Shown in pieces: positions 26,154 through 34,490 of a stretch of DNA of 64,000 bases. Within the stretch, counting starts at the first letter, position 1. Every line of letters begins with the position of its first letter. Under the pieces are notes generated by a model. That model had not been told where the DNA came from, searched no databases, and saw only the letters and a list, made by a program, of their open reading frames with translations. The stretch is from Amycolatopsis albispora (GTDB taxonomy: Bacteria > Actinomycetota > Actinomycetes > Mycobacteriales > Pseudonocardiaceae): assembly GCF_003312875.1 (NCBI RefSeq), contig NZ_CP015163.1:7874001-7938000 (forward strand), read 5' to 3'. A program made the position numbers and the translations under genes.

Positions 26154-28075
26154 CCGCGACAGTCCACTGGCTGCGCAAGCAGCTGGCCGGGATCGTTGCC
26201 CTCGCCCTCGTGGCCGGCATGTTCCTGGTCAGCAGCCTGCCGGAGACGTCGGCGGCCGAGCAGGACGAGCTGGCCGCAGGCTACGGCTTCGCGCCGAAGT
26301 CGATCGCCATGCCGAGCGGCTTCCCGCAACAGGAGATCCGGAAGGTCAACCAGGACTACAAGAACATCGACGCCTGGATCTCCTCGGTGGGTGCGGGCAT
26401 CGCGATGAACGACGTCGACGGCGACGGTCTCGCGAACGACCTGTGCGTCACCGATCCGCGGATCGACCAGGTGGTGATCACCCCGACCCCGGGCAAGGGC
26501 GAGCAGCGCTACGCGCCGTTCGCGCTGAAGACCGGTGTGCTCCCGATGAACGACGTGATGGCGCCGATGGGCTGCGCGCCGGCGGACTTCAACGAGGACG
26601 GCACCACCGACCTGCTGGTCTACTACTGGGGCCGCACGCCGATCGTGTTCCTCGGCAAGCCGGAGGCGAAGGGCAAGGCGCTCGACGCCAACTGCTTCGT
26701 GCCGGTCGAGCTGGTTCCCGGGTCCACCGCGGCGAAGTACAACGGTCCGCAGTGGAACAGCAACGCCGTCGCCATCGACGACTTCGACGGTGACGGGCAC
26801 ATCGACATCTACCTCGGGAACTACTTCCCGCACAGTCCGGTGCTCGACCCGTCGGTCAAGGGCGGCGTGGAGATGAACGACTCGCTGTCGAACGCCTCCA
26901 ACGGCGGTGAGGACTACTTCTTCCGCTGGACCGGCGCGAGCGCCACCGGTGTGCAGTACCAGCAGCTGGACAACGTGATCCCGACCGACCTGTCCAAGGG
27001 TTGGGTGCTCGGTGCCGCGGCGAACGACGTCGACGGCGACCTGCTGCCCGAGCTGTACCTGGCGCAGGACCACGGCAAGGACGCCATGCTGCACAACCGG
27101 TCCACCCCCGGCAACATCAAGTTCGAGCCCATTGTGGACAGCCGCACCCCGCTGGTGCCGAAGTCCAAGCGGATGGGTGGCGACTCGTTCAAGGGCATGT
27201 CCGCGGAGTGGGCCGACCTCGACCGCAACGGGCTGTACGACCTTTTCGTCAGCAACATCACCACCTCGTTCGGCATCGAGGAGAGCAACTTCCAGTTCAT
27301 GAACACCGCGGGCAGCCAGTCCGAGCTGCGGGCGCAGCTCCAGGCCGGCAACGCGCCGTGGGAGGACAAGAGCACCGACCTCGGCACCGCGTGGTCCGGC
27401 TGGGCCTGGGACATCAAGTCCGAGGACTTCAACAACAGCGGCAAGCCCGCCATCGCCCAGACCACCGGCTTCGTCAAGGGTGAGGTCAACCGCTGGCCGC
27501 AGCTGCAGGAGCTGGCCACCGCGAATGACCTGACCGTGCGCGACCCGGCCTGGTGGCCGAACATGGTCAAGGGTGACGACGTGGCAGGCAACCAGCGCCT
27601 GGCGTTCTTCGTGCCCAAGGCCGACGGCACCTTCGTCAACCTGTCCGAGCAGCTCGGCCTCGGCGTGCCGGTGCCCACCCGCGGCATCGCCACCGGTGAC
27701 GCCGACGGCGACGGCCGGATCGACATGGCTGTGGCCCGGCAGTGGGACCAGCCGGTCTTCTACCAGAACACCGCGCCGTCGGCCGGTGAGTTCCTCGGCC
27801 TGAAGCTGACCCACCCGGACGGTGCGCCGGTGGTCGGGGCGCAGGTCAGCGTGAAGACCGCGGACGGCAGGACCATTCTCGGCCGCGTGGACGGCGGCAG
27901 CGGGCACTCCGGCAAGCGCAGCAACGATGTCCACATCGGACTCGGTGACGTGCGGGGTGCCCAGGACGTGAAGCTGTGGTGGCGTGACCGCAACGGTCAG
28001 GCACACGAGCAGGAACTGAAGCTGAACCCGGGCTGGCACTCGCTCCAGCTCGGCACGCAGGCCAAGGAGAGGTGA
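26150..28075 (+). CDS. Secreted FG-GAP/ASPIC-UnbV protein (enediyne-cassette type)
   Basis: 641 residues. A signal peptide (about 1-36, KQLAGIVALALVAGMFLV then a TSAAE cleavage region) sends it out of the cytoplasm. Several calcium-type FG-GAP motifs follow: DVDGDGLAND, DFNEDGTTDLL, DFDGDGHIDIYLG, DVDGDLLPELYL, DLDRNGLYDLFV and DADGDGRIDMAV, predicting a beta-propeller. The C-terminal ASPIC/UnbV domain (about 540-635) begins near FLGLKLTHPDGAPV. Such proteins are conserved in enediyne loci; the exact role is not known to me. It overlaps its neighbours and is followed 4 nt later by the UnbU-like gene. Confidence 0.88.
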   Translation: MTATVHWLRKQLAGIVALALVAGMFLVSSLPETSAAEQDELAAGYGFAPKSIAMPSGFPQQEIRKVNQDYKNIDAWISSVGAGIAMNDVDGDGLANDLCVTDPRIDQVVITPTPGKGEQRYAPFALKTGVLPMNDVMAPMGCAPADFNEDGTTDLLVYYWGRTPIVFLGKPEAKGKALDANCFVPVELVPGSTAAKYNGPQWNSNAVAIDDFDGDGHIDIYLGNYFPHSPVLDPSVKGGVEMNDSLSNASNGGEDYFFRWTGASATGVQYQQLDNVIPTDLSKGWVLGAAANDVDGDLLPELYLAQDHGKDAMLHNRSTPGNIKFEPIVDSRTPLVPKSKRMGGDSFKGMSAEWADLDRNGLYDLFVSNITTSFGIEESNFQFMNTAGSQSELRAQLQAGNAPWEDKSTDLGTAWSGWAWDIKSEDFNNSGKPAIAQTTGFVKGEVNRWPQLQELATANDLTVRDPAWWPNMVKGDDVAGNQRLAFFVPKADGTFVNLSEQLGLGVPVPTRGIATGDADGDGRIDMAVARQWDQPVFYQNTAPSAGEFLGLKLTHPDGAPVVGAQVSVKTADGRTILGRVDGGSGHSGKRSNDVHIGLGDVRGAQDVKLWWRDRNGQAHEQELKLNPGWHSLQLGTQAKER

Positions 28076-28078
28076 GTC

Positions 28079-29131
28079 ATGGCCGAGCAGAAACCCAGTG
28101 GCCCGCCGCAGAATTCCGGTGGTCCGCCCCGCGACCCGAAGGTGATCACGGCCCTGCGCCGGTTCGCGATCTCGATGACCGTGTTCAACATCCTCGGTTA
28201 CACCGTGCTCGGCTTCGAGCAGCCGTGGCTGTGGCCGTTCATCGCGCTGGCCACCGGTTACACCGTGGAACTCGGCCTGGAGATGATCAACGCCAGGGTT
28301 GAGGGGCGCGCACCGCGCTTCCTCGGCATCGGGCTCCGCGGGCTGGTGGAGTTCCTGTTCCCCGCGCACATCACCAGCCTCGCGGTGAACATGCTGACCT
28401 ATCCCAACGACCAGATCCTGGTGATGCTGTTCGGCATCGTGGTGGCGGTCGGGGCGAAGTGGGTGCTGCGGGCCCCGGTCCGCGGCAGGCTGCGCCACTA
28501 CATGAACCCGTCGAACTTCGGCATCGCGGTGATCCTGCTGGTGTTCCCGTGGGCGAGCATCGCGCCGCCCTACCACTTCACCGAGAACGTCACCGGCGTG
28601 ATCGACTGGCTGATCCCGGTGCTGATCATCGTCGCGGGCACCATGCTGAACGCGAAGCTGACCGGCCGCATGTGGTTGATCTTCGGCTGGCTGAGCTTCT
28701 TCGCGCTGCAGTCGGTGGTCCGCGGGGTGCTGCTGGACACCGCGATCCTCGGTGCGCTGGGCACGATGACCGGGGTGGCGTTCGTGTTGTTCACCAACTA
28801 CATGATCACCGACCCGGGCACGACCCCGTCGAAGCCCGCGTCGCAGTTCGCCTTCGGCGCCGGGGTGGCGACCCTGTACGGCGTGCTCACCGGCGCTGGG
28901 ATCGCCTACGGGTTGTTCTTCGCCACGGCCGCGGTGTGCCTGATCCGCGGTGGCTTCCTCTGGGCGCTGCACTTCGTCAACAAGGCGCGGCTGCAGTTCG
29001 AGGCCGAGCAGAAAGCCGCGGCGGAGAAGGCGAAACTGGAATCCGCGCCACCGGCGGTCGAAGCGGTTCCCGCTCCGGTCTCCATCGCGGCCAAGGCGGC
29101 CGATCCGCCACCGGCCGAGAAGGCGGCGTGA
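28079..29131 (+). CDS. UnbU-like integral membrane protein
   Basis: 350 residues with about nine TM helices and an Ala/Pro/Glu-rich cytoplasmic-type tail (about 305-350). Motifs include HYMNPSNFGIAVILL and TNYMITDPGTTPSKP, the latter resembling the conserved DP..TP region of RnfD/NqrB-type flavin-carrying membrane subunits. UnbU-type proteins accompany DUF1702 and UnbV genes in enediyne clusters. By analogy it may move electrons or help transport or protect a product, but no function is established here. Start-stop overlaps tie it to the UnbV-like and P450 genes. Confidence 0.87.
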   Translation: MAEQKPSGPPQNSGGPPRDPKVITALRRFAISMTVFNILGYTVLGFEQPWLWPFIALATGYTVELGLEMINARVEGRAPRFLGIGLRGLVEFLFPAHITSLAVNMLTYPNDQILVMLFGIVVAVGAKWVLRAPVRGRLRHYMNPSNFGIAVILLVFPWASIAPPYHFTENVTGVIDWLIPVLIIVAGTMLNAKLTGRMWLIFGWLSFFALQSVVRGVLLDTAILGALGTMTGVAFVLFTNYMITDPGTTPSKPASQFAFGAGVATLYGVLTGAGIAYGLFFATAAVCLIRGGFLWALHFVNKARLQFEAEQKAAAEKAKLESAPPAVEAVPAPVSIAAKAADPPPAEKAA

Positions 29132-30510
29132 GCCTGTTCAAGCGGACGCGGAACCCCGGCGGCACCCCTCGACGGGTGCCGCCGGGCCCGCCGCGGACCG
29201 CTACCTTCCGGCTGCTCAAGCACCTGGCCGGCGATCGGCTCCGGCTGATGTCGGAGGCGGCGGACACCTACGGCGACGCGGTGCGGATGGCCATCGGGCC
29301 GAAGACGCTGTACTTCTTCAACCACCCGGACCCCGCGAAGCACGTGCTCGCCGACAACGCGGCCAACTACCACAAGGGAATTGGCCTGGTCCAGGCGAAG
29401 CGGGCGCTCGGTGACGGCCTGCTCACCAGCGAGGGCCAGCTCTGGCGCAAGCAGCGCAAGATCATCCAGCCGGCGTTCCAGCACAAGCGGATCGTGTCGC
29501 AGGCAGGCATCGTGGCCGAAGAGGGCGCGAAACTGGTCGACCGGCTGCGGGCGCGGGCCGGTGGTGAGCCGATCGACATCACGCAGGAGATGACCGGGCT
29601 GACCCTCGGGGTGCTCGGCCGGACCCTGCTGGACGCCGATCTCGGGGCGTTCGACGCGGTGGGCCACTCGTTCGAAGCCGTGCAGGACCAGGCGATGTTC
29701 GAGATGGTCACGCTGTCGATGGTGCCGATGTGGGTACCGCTGCCCAAGCAGCTGCGCTTCCGCGCGGCCCGGCGCGAACTGCAGCGGGTGGTCGACGCCC
29801 TGGTCGCCCACCGGGACGCCGCCGGCGGCGCGATCGGCGACGACGTCCTTTCGCGACTGATCGTGTCCACAAGGGAGGAAGCGGACCCGGCGGTCGGCGA
29901 GCAACGCATGCGGGACGAGCTGGTCACCCTGTTGCTGGCCGGGCACGAGACCACGGCGAGCACGCTGAGCTGGTCGCTGCACCTGCTGGACCGGCACCCG
30001 GAGGTCGCGGAACGCCTGCGAGCCGAGGCTTTGGAGGTGCTCGGGGACCGGCTGCCGCAACACGAGGACATCCGGAAACTGGTCTACACCAACCAGGTGA
30101 TCTCGGAGGCGATGCGCCTGTACCCACCGGTGTGGATCCTGCCGAGGCTGGCACTGGAGGACGACGAGATCGCCGGTTACCACGTGCCGGCGGGCTCGGA
30201 TGTGGTGGTGTGCCCGTACACCATGCACCGGCACCCGGCTTTCTGGGACCGCCCGGCCGAGTTCGACCCGGACCGCTTCGCCCCGGACGCCACCGCCGGG
30301 CGGCCCCGGTACGCCTACATCCCGTTCGGCGCGGGCCCGCGGTTCTGCGTGGGCAACAGCCTCGGCCTGATGGAGGCGGTTTTTGTGCTCGCGATGATCG
30401 CCAGGGAACTGACGCTCACCGGGGTGCCGGGCCACCGCGTGGAGGCGGAGCCCATGCTCTCCCTGCGCGCCAAAGGCGGCCTGCCGATGACCGTGCACAA
30501 GGCCGCTTGA
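29128..30510 (+). CDS. Cytochrome P450
   Basis: 460 residues from GTG 29128, overlapping the previous stop (GTGA). Key motifs are the I-helix oxygen-activation site AGHETTAS (about 271-278), the K-helix ExxR in SEAMRLYPPVW, and the heme loop FGAGPRFCVGN with the proximal Cys at 407. It is longer than typical 400-residue bacterial P450s and resembles CYP102/CYP4-like class-II sequences in the ExxR-PPVW region. No reductase or ferredoxin is adjacent. As the last gene of the DUF1702/UnbV/UnbU operon it is probably a tailoring oxidase. Confidence 0.93.
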   Translation: MSLFKRTRNPGGTPRRVPPGPPRTATFRLLKHLAGDRLRLMSEAADTYGDAVRMAIGPKTLYFFNHPDPAKHVLADNAANYHKGIGLVQAKRALGDGLLTSEGQLWRKQRKIIQPAFQHKRIVSQAGIVAEEGAKLVDRLRARAGGEPIDITQEMTGLTLGVLGRTLLDADLGAFDAVGHSFEAVQDQAMFEMVTLSMVPMWVPLPKQLRFRAARRELQRVVDALVAHRDAAGGAIGDDVLSRLIVSTREEADPAVGEQRMRDELVTLLLAGHETTASTLSWSLHLLDRHPEVAERLRAEALEVLGDRLPQHEDIRKLVYTNQVISEAMRLYPPVWILPRLALEDDEIAGYHVPAGSDVVVCPYTMHRHPAFWDRPAEFDPDRFAPDATAGRPRYAYIPFGAGPRFCVGNSLGLMEAVFVLAMIARELTLTGVPGHRVEAEPMLSLRAKGGLPMTVHKAA

Positions 30511-31041
30511 GACCCCGGCGGATCCCCGCCCCTCCCACCCCCGGGGATCCGCCGGCCCTTCCCCTCCCGAACACGAATGTGGCTTTCGGGGCGAATTCCG
30601 CCCCGAAAGCCACATTCGTGTCCACCGCCTCCACCGGACTTGTCACGAAAGCCACATTCGAGACGCCAAACGTCTCGAAAGCCACATTCGTGACACCCCC
30701 CGCACCACCCGGTCACCCAACCGCCGCCCGGCAGCACAAAGGCGCCCCACCCGGCAGCACAAAGGTGCCCACCCCCATCCACCAAACCGCCGCCCGGCAG
30801 CGCAACGGCGCCCACCACGCCACCCAGCCCCACCCCATCCCCGGTCCACAGCCCAAAACACGGCGAAGAACCCCTTGTCAAGGTACTCTTTCCCGCCTTG
30901 ACAAGGGGTTCTTCGCCGTCGTCACAATCAATCACCGGGGTGGCCCCAAGAACCCCACCCCCCAAAGCACAAAGCAGAAGACGATCCCACCCGTCCCCTC
31001 CTGATCTCATGGACAGCAAGGTCCGTAGAGAGGAGACGCCC
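30511..31041. repeat. Composite palindromic-repeat region 2
   Basis: This gene-free stretch holds the same layout as region 1: a palindrome at 30571-30621 (ACACGAATGTGGCTTTCGGG and complement), a second unit with direct CGAAAGCCACATTCG modules around a CCAAA loop at 30641-30695, then a CACCCAACCGCCGCCCGGCAGC-type tract to about 30835, then the conserved hairpin. From about 30930 to 31041 lie non-repeated bases and the likely promoter/RBS of the next gene. No gene is seen. Confidence 0.8.
30860..30919. terminator. 60-nt conserved hairpin, copy 2
   Basis: ACGGCGAAGAACCCCTTGTC plus AAGG pairs with its exact complement across the loop TACTCTTTCCCG. Compared with copy 1, stem bases differ on both arms in a compensating way (GAACCCCTT against GACCCGCTT), so the structure is conserved rather than the sequence. 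It separates the P450 operon from the GMC operon. Confidence 0.65.
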
Positions 31042-31611
31042 GTGGAAGCGGCCAATCCCGACGCGCGTGCGGTCAAGGTGATGACGCTCGAGGCGTACGC
31101 CGACACGATCGTTCCCGGTGAGAAGCGCCATCCCGACGACCACGCCATCGCCGGCGTCTCGGAGGGTCCCGGCTCGGTCGAGGCGGGTGCCATCGAGCTG
31201 CTCGAGACCGAGGCCACCGGGGTCACCGCCGGGCTGGACTTCCTCGTGCCGATGCTCAACGCGCACGCGAAGGCCTACGCCGAGGAGCACGAACTGGCAC
31301 TCGACCCCAGCCTGCCCGAGTTCGTCGCACTGTCCTATGAGGACCGCGTCCAGCTGATCGTGAAGCTCACCAAGAACGGCCACCCGGAGAAGGACGGCTG
31401 GGTCAGCCTCGCCCTGTTCTGCAACATGGCCTTCGACAGCGCCCCGCACCTGAGCACCGCGCAGGCCATCGCCGACGGGCACCCCGGGCTGCTCGCCATG
31501 GGCATCACCAAGCCCGACGCGGACGGCCTCTGGCGCTTCCCGAACTACTCCTACGGCCGCCAGCTCGCCGAACTCCACCCGGACACCACGCCTTCAGGGA
31601 GCCCCGCATGA
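31042..31611 (+). CDS. Small subunit-like partner of the GMC-type oxidoreductase
   Basis: 189 residues from GTG 31042, which has GAGGAG at 7 nt; an in-frame ATG at 31009 lacks an RBS. The pattern MTLEAYADTIVPGE near the start, with later helices, resembles gluconate 2-dehydrogenase subunit-3-like proteins that pair with GMC dehydrogenases. There is no clear Tat or Sec signal, so it may act in the cytoplasm. Its stop overlaps the GMC start (ATGA), supporting a two-subunit enzyme. Assignment rests on pattern and context. Confidence 0.7.
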   Translation: MEAANPDARAVKVMTLEAYADTIVPGEKRHPDDHAIAGVSEGPGSVEAGAIELLETEATGVTAGLDFLVPMLNAHAKAYAEEHELALDPSLPEFVALSYEDRVQLIVKLTKNGHPEKDGWVSLALFCNMAFDSAPHLSTAQAIADGHPGLLAMGITKPDADGLWRFPNYSYGRQLAELHPDTTPSGSPA

Positions 31612-33260
31612 CCAGCGACAAGACCGAGGTCCTCATCGTCGGCAGCGGTTTCGGCGGTGCCATCGCGGCCTACCACCTCGCGGCGGGCGGGGCCAAGGTC
31701 ACCGTGCTCGAACGCGGCCCGTGGCTGGAGAGCAAGGACTTCGACCACGACTTCCTGCTCGGTTCCTCCTACACCAGGGCGTTCGACTTCGTCGTCGGGG
31801 ACGGCATGAGCGTGCTCGGCGGCAACTGCGTCGGCGGCGGCAGCGTGGTCTACTTCGCCGCGATGCCGCGCGCACCGCGGTTCGTGTTCGAGCGCCACGG
31901 CAGCATCGGCCGTCGCATGTGGCCCGCCGAGATCACCCGCGACACGCTCGACCCGTGGTACGACCGGGTTTCCGAGTCGATCCCGGTGTCCCAGCAGGAC
32001 TGGAACGACGTCACCTACTCCGGCGGATTGTGGGCCGCCGCCTGCCACCACTCCGGCCGCACCGCGAACCCGACCCCGGTCGCCATCGACAACGCCAAGT
32101 GCACCAACTGCAACTGGATGATGGGCGGGTGCCAGTTCGACGCGAAGCGCTCGCTGCTGACCAACTACCTGCCCGCCGCGCTGGCGCACGGCGCCACCAT
32201 CCGGCCGCTGCACGAGGTGCAGAAGATCGAGCGCACCGACGACGGCGGCTACCGCGTGCACTACAACGTCATCGACGACGTCGACTACCGCGTGCACACC
32301 GAAAGCGGCTCGATCGAAGCGAAGATCGTCATCCTGGCCGCCGGTGCTGGGGCCACCCCGGTGATCCTGCAGCGGTCGGAGGAATCGCTGGGCAAGATGC
32401 CACACGGTGTCGGCCGCTACTTCTCCGGCAACGGCGAGCGCCTGAACACCGCGATCCTCAACGAGGACAAGGTGCGCGAAGTACTGGGACTGTCCCGTGA
32501 GGACGGTCTGGCGTACGAGGCGAACCAGATCGGCAAGGGCCCGACCGTGGCCTGCTGGGACCGGCTCGACGAGAACCTGCCCGAGTACTCCCGCTACTCG
32601 ATGGAGCAGCTGTACTTCCCGCCCGGCCTCGGCACCATCCTCGCCCAGGTCCCCGGCGGTGACGCCCCGACCTGGTTCGGCAAGGAGAAGAAGGAGATCC
32701 TCAAGCGCTGGCGGTCGTGGCTGACGATCTTCCTGATGACCGAGGACGACAACGAGGGCGTGTTCGGCTCGCCGCCGCCCACCGGCAACGCCTTCCGCGT
32801 CTCGCAGCAGATGCTCGGCCGTGGCGCGCTGAAGTACGACCCGACGCCGAACACGCTCAGCGGCTGGGCCAAGGCCGACGCCGAGGTCAAGGAGATCATG
32901 GAGAAGGACGGCCTGGCGAAGATCGCGCCGTGGACCAACGACGTGGTCGGCGCCTACACGGTGCACCCGCTGGCGTCCTGCCGCATCGGGGACGACGCGG
33001 GCACCTCGGCCCTGCACCCGAACCACGAGCTGCGCGACCACCCCGGCATCTTCGTCACGGACGGGTCCGCGGTGCCGGGCGCGCTCACCGTCAACCCGGC
33101 GATGACCATCGCCGCGCTCGCCGAGCGCGCTGTTCCGGGAATTGTCAAGGCCGCACAAAACCGCGGAATCGACGTAAAGTACGGCGCACCCTCGCCGGAC
33201 GGCGCGACGAGCGGGCGGCGGGGGGTCACCAAGTTGGCACTGAGCCTGGCAGGAGACTGA
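31608..33260 (+). CDS. GMC-family FAD oxidoreductase
   Basis: 550 residues. The N-terminal FAD site GSGFGG (12-17) is intact. A Cys cluster CTNCNWMMGGC (Cys165, Cys168, Cys175) resembles the Cys-rich loop of GMC dehydrogenases related to cholesterol oxidase and sorbose/gluconate dehydrogenases. The C-terminal GMC region has VHPLASCRIG and FVTDGSAVPGALTVNPAMTI, with the likely catalytic His at 449 region. It would oxidise an alcohol or a similar group. It overlaps the small-subunit gene and is followed 3 nt later by a His-rich membrane protein, a possible electron acceptor partner. Confidence 0.88.
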   Translation: MTSDKTEVLIVGSGFGGAIAAYHLAAGGAKVTVLERGPWLESKDFDHDFLLGSSYTRAFDFVVGDGMSVLGGNCVGGGSVVYFAAMPRAPRFVFERHGSIGRRMWPAEITRDTLDPWYDRVSESIPVSQQDWNDVTYSGGLWAAACHHSGRTANPTPVAIDNAKCTNCNWMMGGCQFDAKRSLLTNYLPAALAHGATIRPLHEVQKIERTDDGGYRVHYNVIDDVDYRVHTESGSIEAKIVILAAGAGATPVILQRSEESLGKMPHGVGRYFSGNGERLNTAILNEDKVREVLGLSREDGLAYEANQIGKGPTVACWDRLDENLPEYSRYSMEQLYFPPGLGTILAQVPGGDAPTWFGKEKKEILKRWRSWLTIFLMTEDDNEGVFGSPPPTGNAFRVSQQMLGRGALKYDPTPNTLSGWAKADAEVKEIMEKDGLAKIAPWTNDVVGAYTVHPLASCRIGDDAGTSALHPNHELRDHPGIFVTDGSAVPGALTVNPAMTIAALAERAVPGIVKAAQNRGIDVKYGAPSPDGATSGRRGVTKLALSLAGD

Positions 33261-33263
33261 CGA

Positions 33264-33854
33264 ATGGTGGAAACACAGCGCAGCGGCTGGAAGGCGTTCA
33301 GCGAGCGGCTGAACACCGATTGGCACAAGGCCGCGTTGATGCTGTACAGCGTGGTCGTGGTGGCGCACTGGGCCGAGCACCTGGCGCAGGCGTTCCAGAT
33401 CTACGCGCTCGGCTGGTCGGTTCCGGAAGCCAGGGGCGTGCTCGGTATGCCATTTCCCTGGCTCGTTACCTCCGAATGGATGCACTACGGTTACGCCATT
33501 CTGATGATGGTGAGCTTCATCATTCTTCGCCACGGTTTTGTCGGCCGGTCGAAGACCTGGTGGAAGGTCGCCATGTGGATCCAGGTGTGGCACCACTTCG
33601 AGCACCTGCTCCTGCTGCTGCAGGCGCTCACCGGCGCGAACCTGATGGGCGGGGCGAAGCCGACCAGCGTCGCGCAGCTGCTGATCCCGCGGGTCGAGCT
33701 GCACCTGTTCTACAACACCCTGGTCACCATCCCGATGATCATCGCGATGGTCTACCACCTGCGGCCGAGCGCCGAGGAACGCGCGATGATGCGCTGCGCC
33801 TGCGCGTTGCGGCAGGTGGAACCGGCGGCGAAGGCCAAGGCCGGGGTGGCCTGA
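33264..33854 (+). CDS. His-rich four-helix membrane protein, unknown function
   Basis: 196 residues with about four TM helices. Paired or clustered His residues lie at helix ends: AHWAEHLAQ (near 32-40), EWMHYGY, VWHHFEHLLLLL and RVELHLFYN. Such spacing can bind heme or a diiron centre, so a quinone- or heme-linked electron-transfer role, or a membrane oxygenase, is possible. It starts 3 nt after the GMC gene. I do not recognise the family; the call rests on composition and context. Confidence 0.7.
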   Translation: MVETQRSGWKAFSERLNTDWHKAALMLYSVVVVAHWAEHLAQAFQIYALGWSVPEARGVLGMPFPWLVTSEWMHYGYAILMMVSFIILRHGFVGRSKTWWKVAMWIQVWHHFEHLLLLLQALTGANLMGGAKPTSVAQLLIPRVELHLFYNTLVTIPMIIAMVYHLRPSAEERAMMRCACALRQVEPAAKAKAGVA

Positions 33855-33856
33855 CC

Positions 33857-34453
33857 GTGTCACGGGTGACGCAGGGTCCGCACGACCACGTGATCACCTT
33901 CGGCGTCACCACCGGCACGCTGTGGTTGCAGGTGCTGGTGGTGGCCGCCGCGCTCACCGTGGCCGCCTGCGCGCTGGTCCGCCCGTTCTTCGCCGAGCAG
34001 GAGCGGGCCGCGCGCGTGGCGGTGGCCTGGGCGGCGGCGGTGGCCGGGGTGCTCACCCTGCTGCTCACCGACGGGCTGGACCTGCCGCGGCAGTTCGCCG
34101 TGGTGTTCCTGGCCGGGCTCGGCGTGCCGTTGTTCCTGGCGCGGCACGCCGAGCCCGGCACCACGCTGCCGCTGCGCCTGGTCCACCACCTGACCCCGTG
34201 GGTGCTGCTGGCCGCGGCGACCGGGGCCAGCGTCGAGTTCGCTCGAGCCTGGCTCGGGGCGGGCTCGGACCGGGCCGGAATCCTGCTCAACACCGGACTG
34301 GTGATCGCGATGGTCGGCCTGTCCTGGTTCGCCGTCTGGCGGCCGTCGCCGGGCCGGTCGAGGGCCGTGGTCAACGCCGTGGGGTGGGCGCTGGCCAGCG
34401 CGGTGGTCGCGGGCACCGCACACGTCGCCACCCTGACCGTGGCCGCCGGGTGA
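33857..34453 (+). CDS. Small integral membrane protein
   Basis: 198 residues from GTG 33857, immediately after the previous stop; the longer frame upstream is antisense noise of the GMC gene. It has about six hydrophobic helices with Ala/Leu/Val-rich character and few polar residues. A HLTPWVLL segment and AHVATL near the end add some His. I cannot name the family. It continues the GMC operon, so it may form a membrane complex with the His-rich protein before it. Confidence 0.65.
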   Translation: MSRVTQGPHDHVITFGVTTGTLWLQVLVVAAALTVAACALVRPFFAEQERAARVAVAWAAAVAGVLTLLLTDGLDLPRQFAVVFLAGLGVPLFLARHAEPGTTLPLRLVHHLTPWVLLAAATGASVEFARAWLGAGSDRAGILLNTGLVIAMVGLSWFAVWRPSPGRSRAVVNAVGWALASAVVAGTAHVATLTVAAG

Positions 34454-34490
34454 CCAGGCGTCGGTGGCTGCCTGAGACGAAAGGCTCACC

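Noticed and set aside
26144-28972. A 942-codon open frame on the minus strand opposite the UnbV-like and UnbU-like genes
   Set aside because: It is a GC-rich antisense shadow: low-complexity His/Arg/Gln/Gly composition, no domain, and it lies over two genes with clear motifs.
23993-30510. A complete enediyne biosynthetic cluster
   Set aside because: I found no iterative type I PKS, no enediyne thioesterase and no other PKS domain in any frame; only the companion families are present.
31551-33863. A 770-codon open frame opposite the GMC oxidoreductase gene
   Set aside because: Antisense shadow with no recognisable domain; the plus-strand GMC motifs decide the coding strand.
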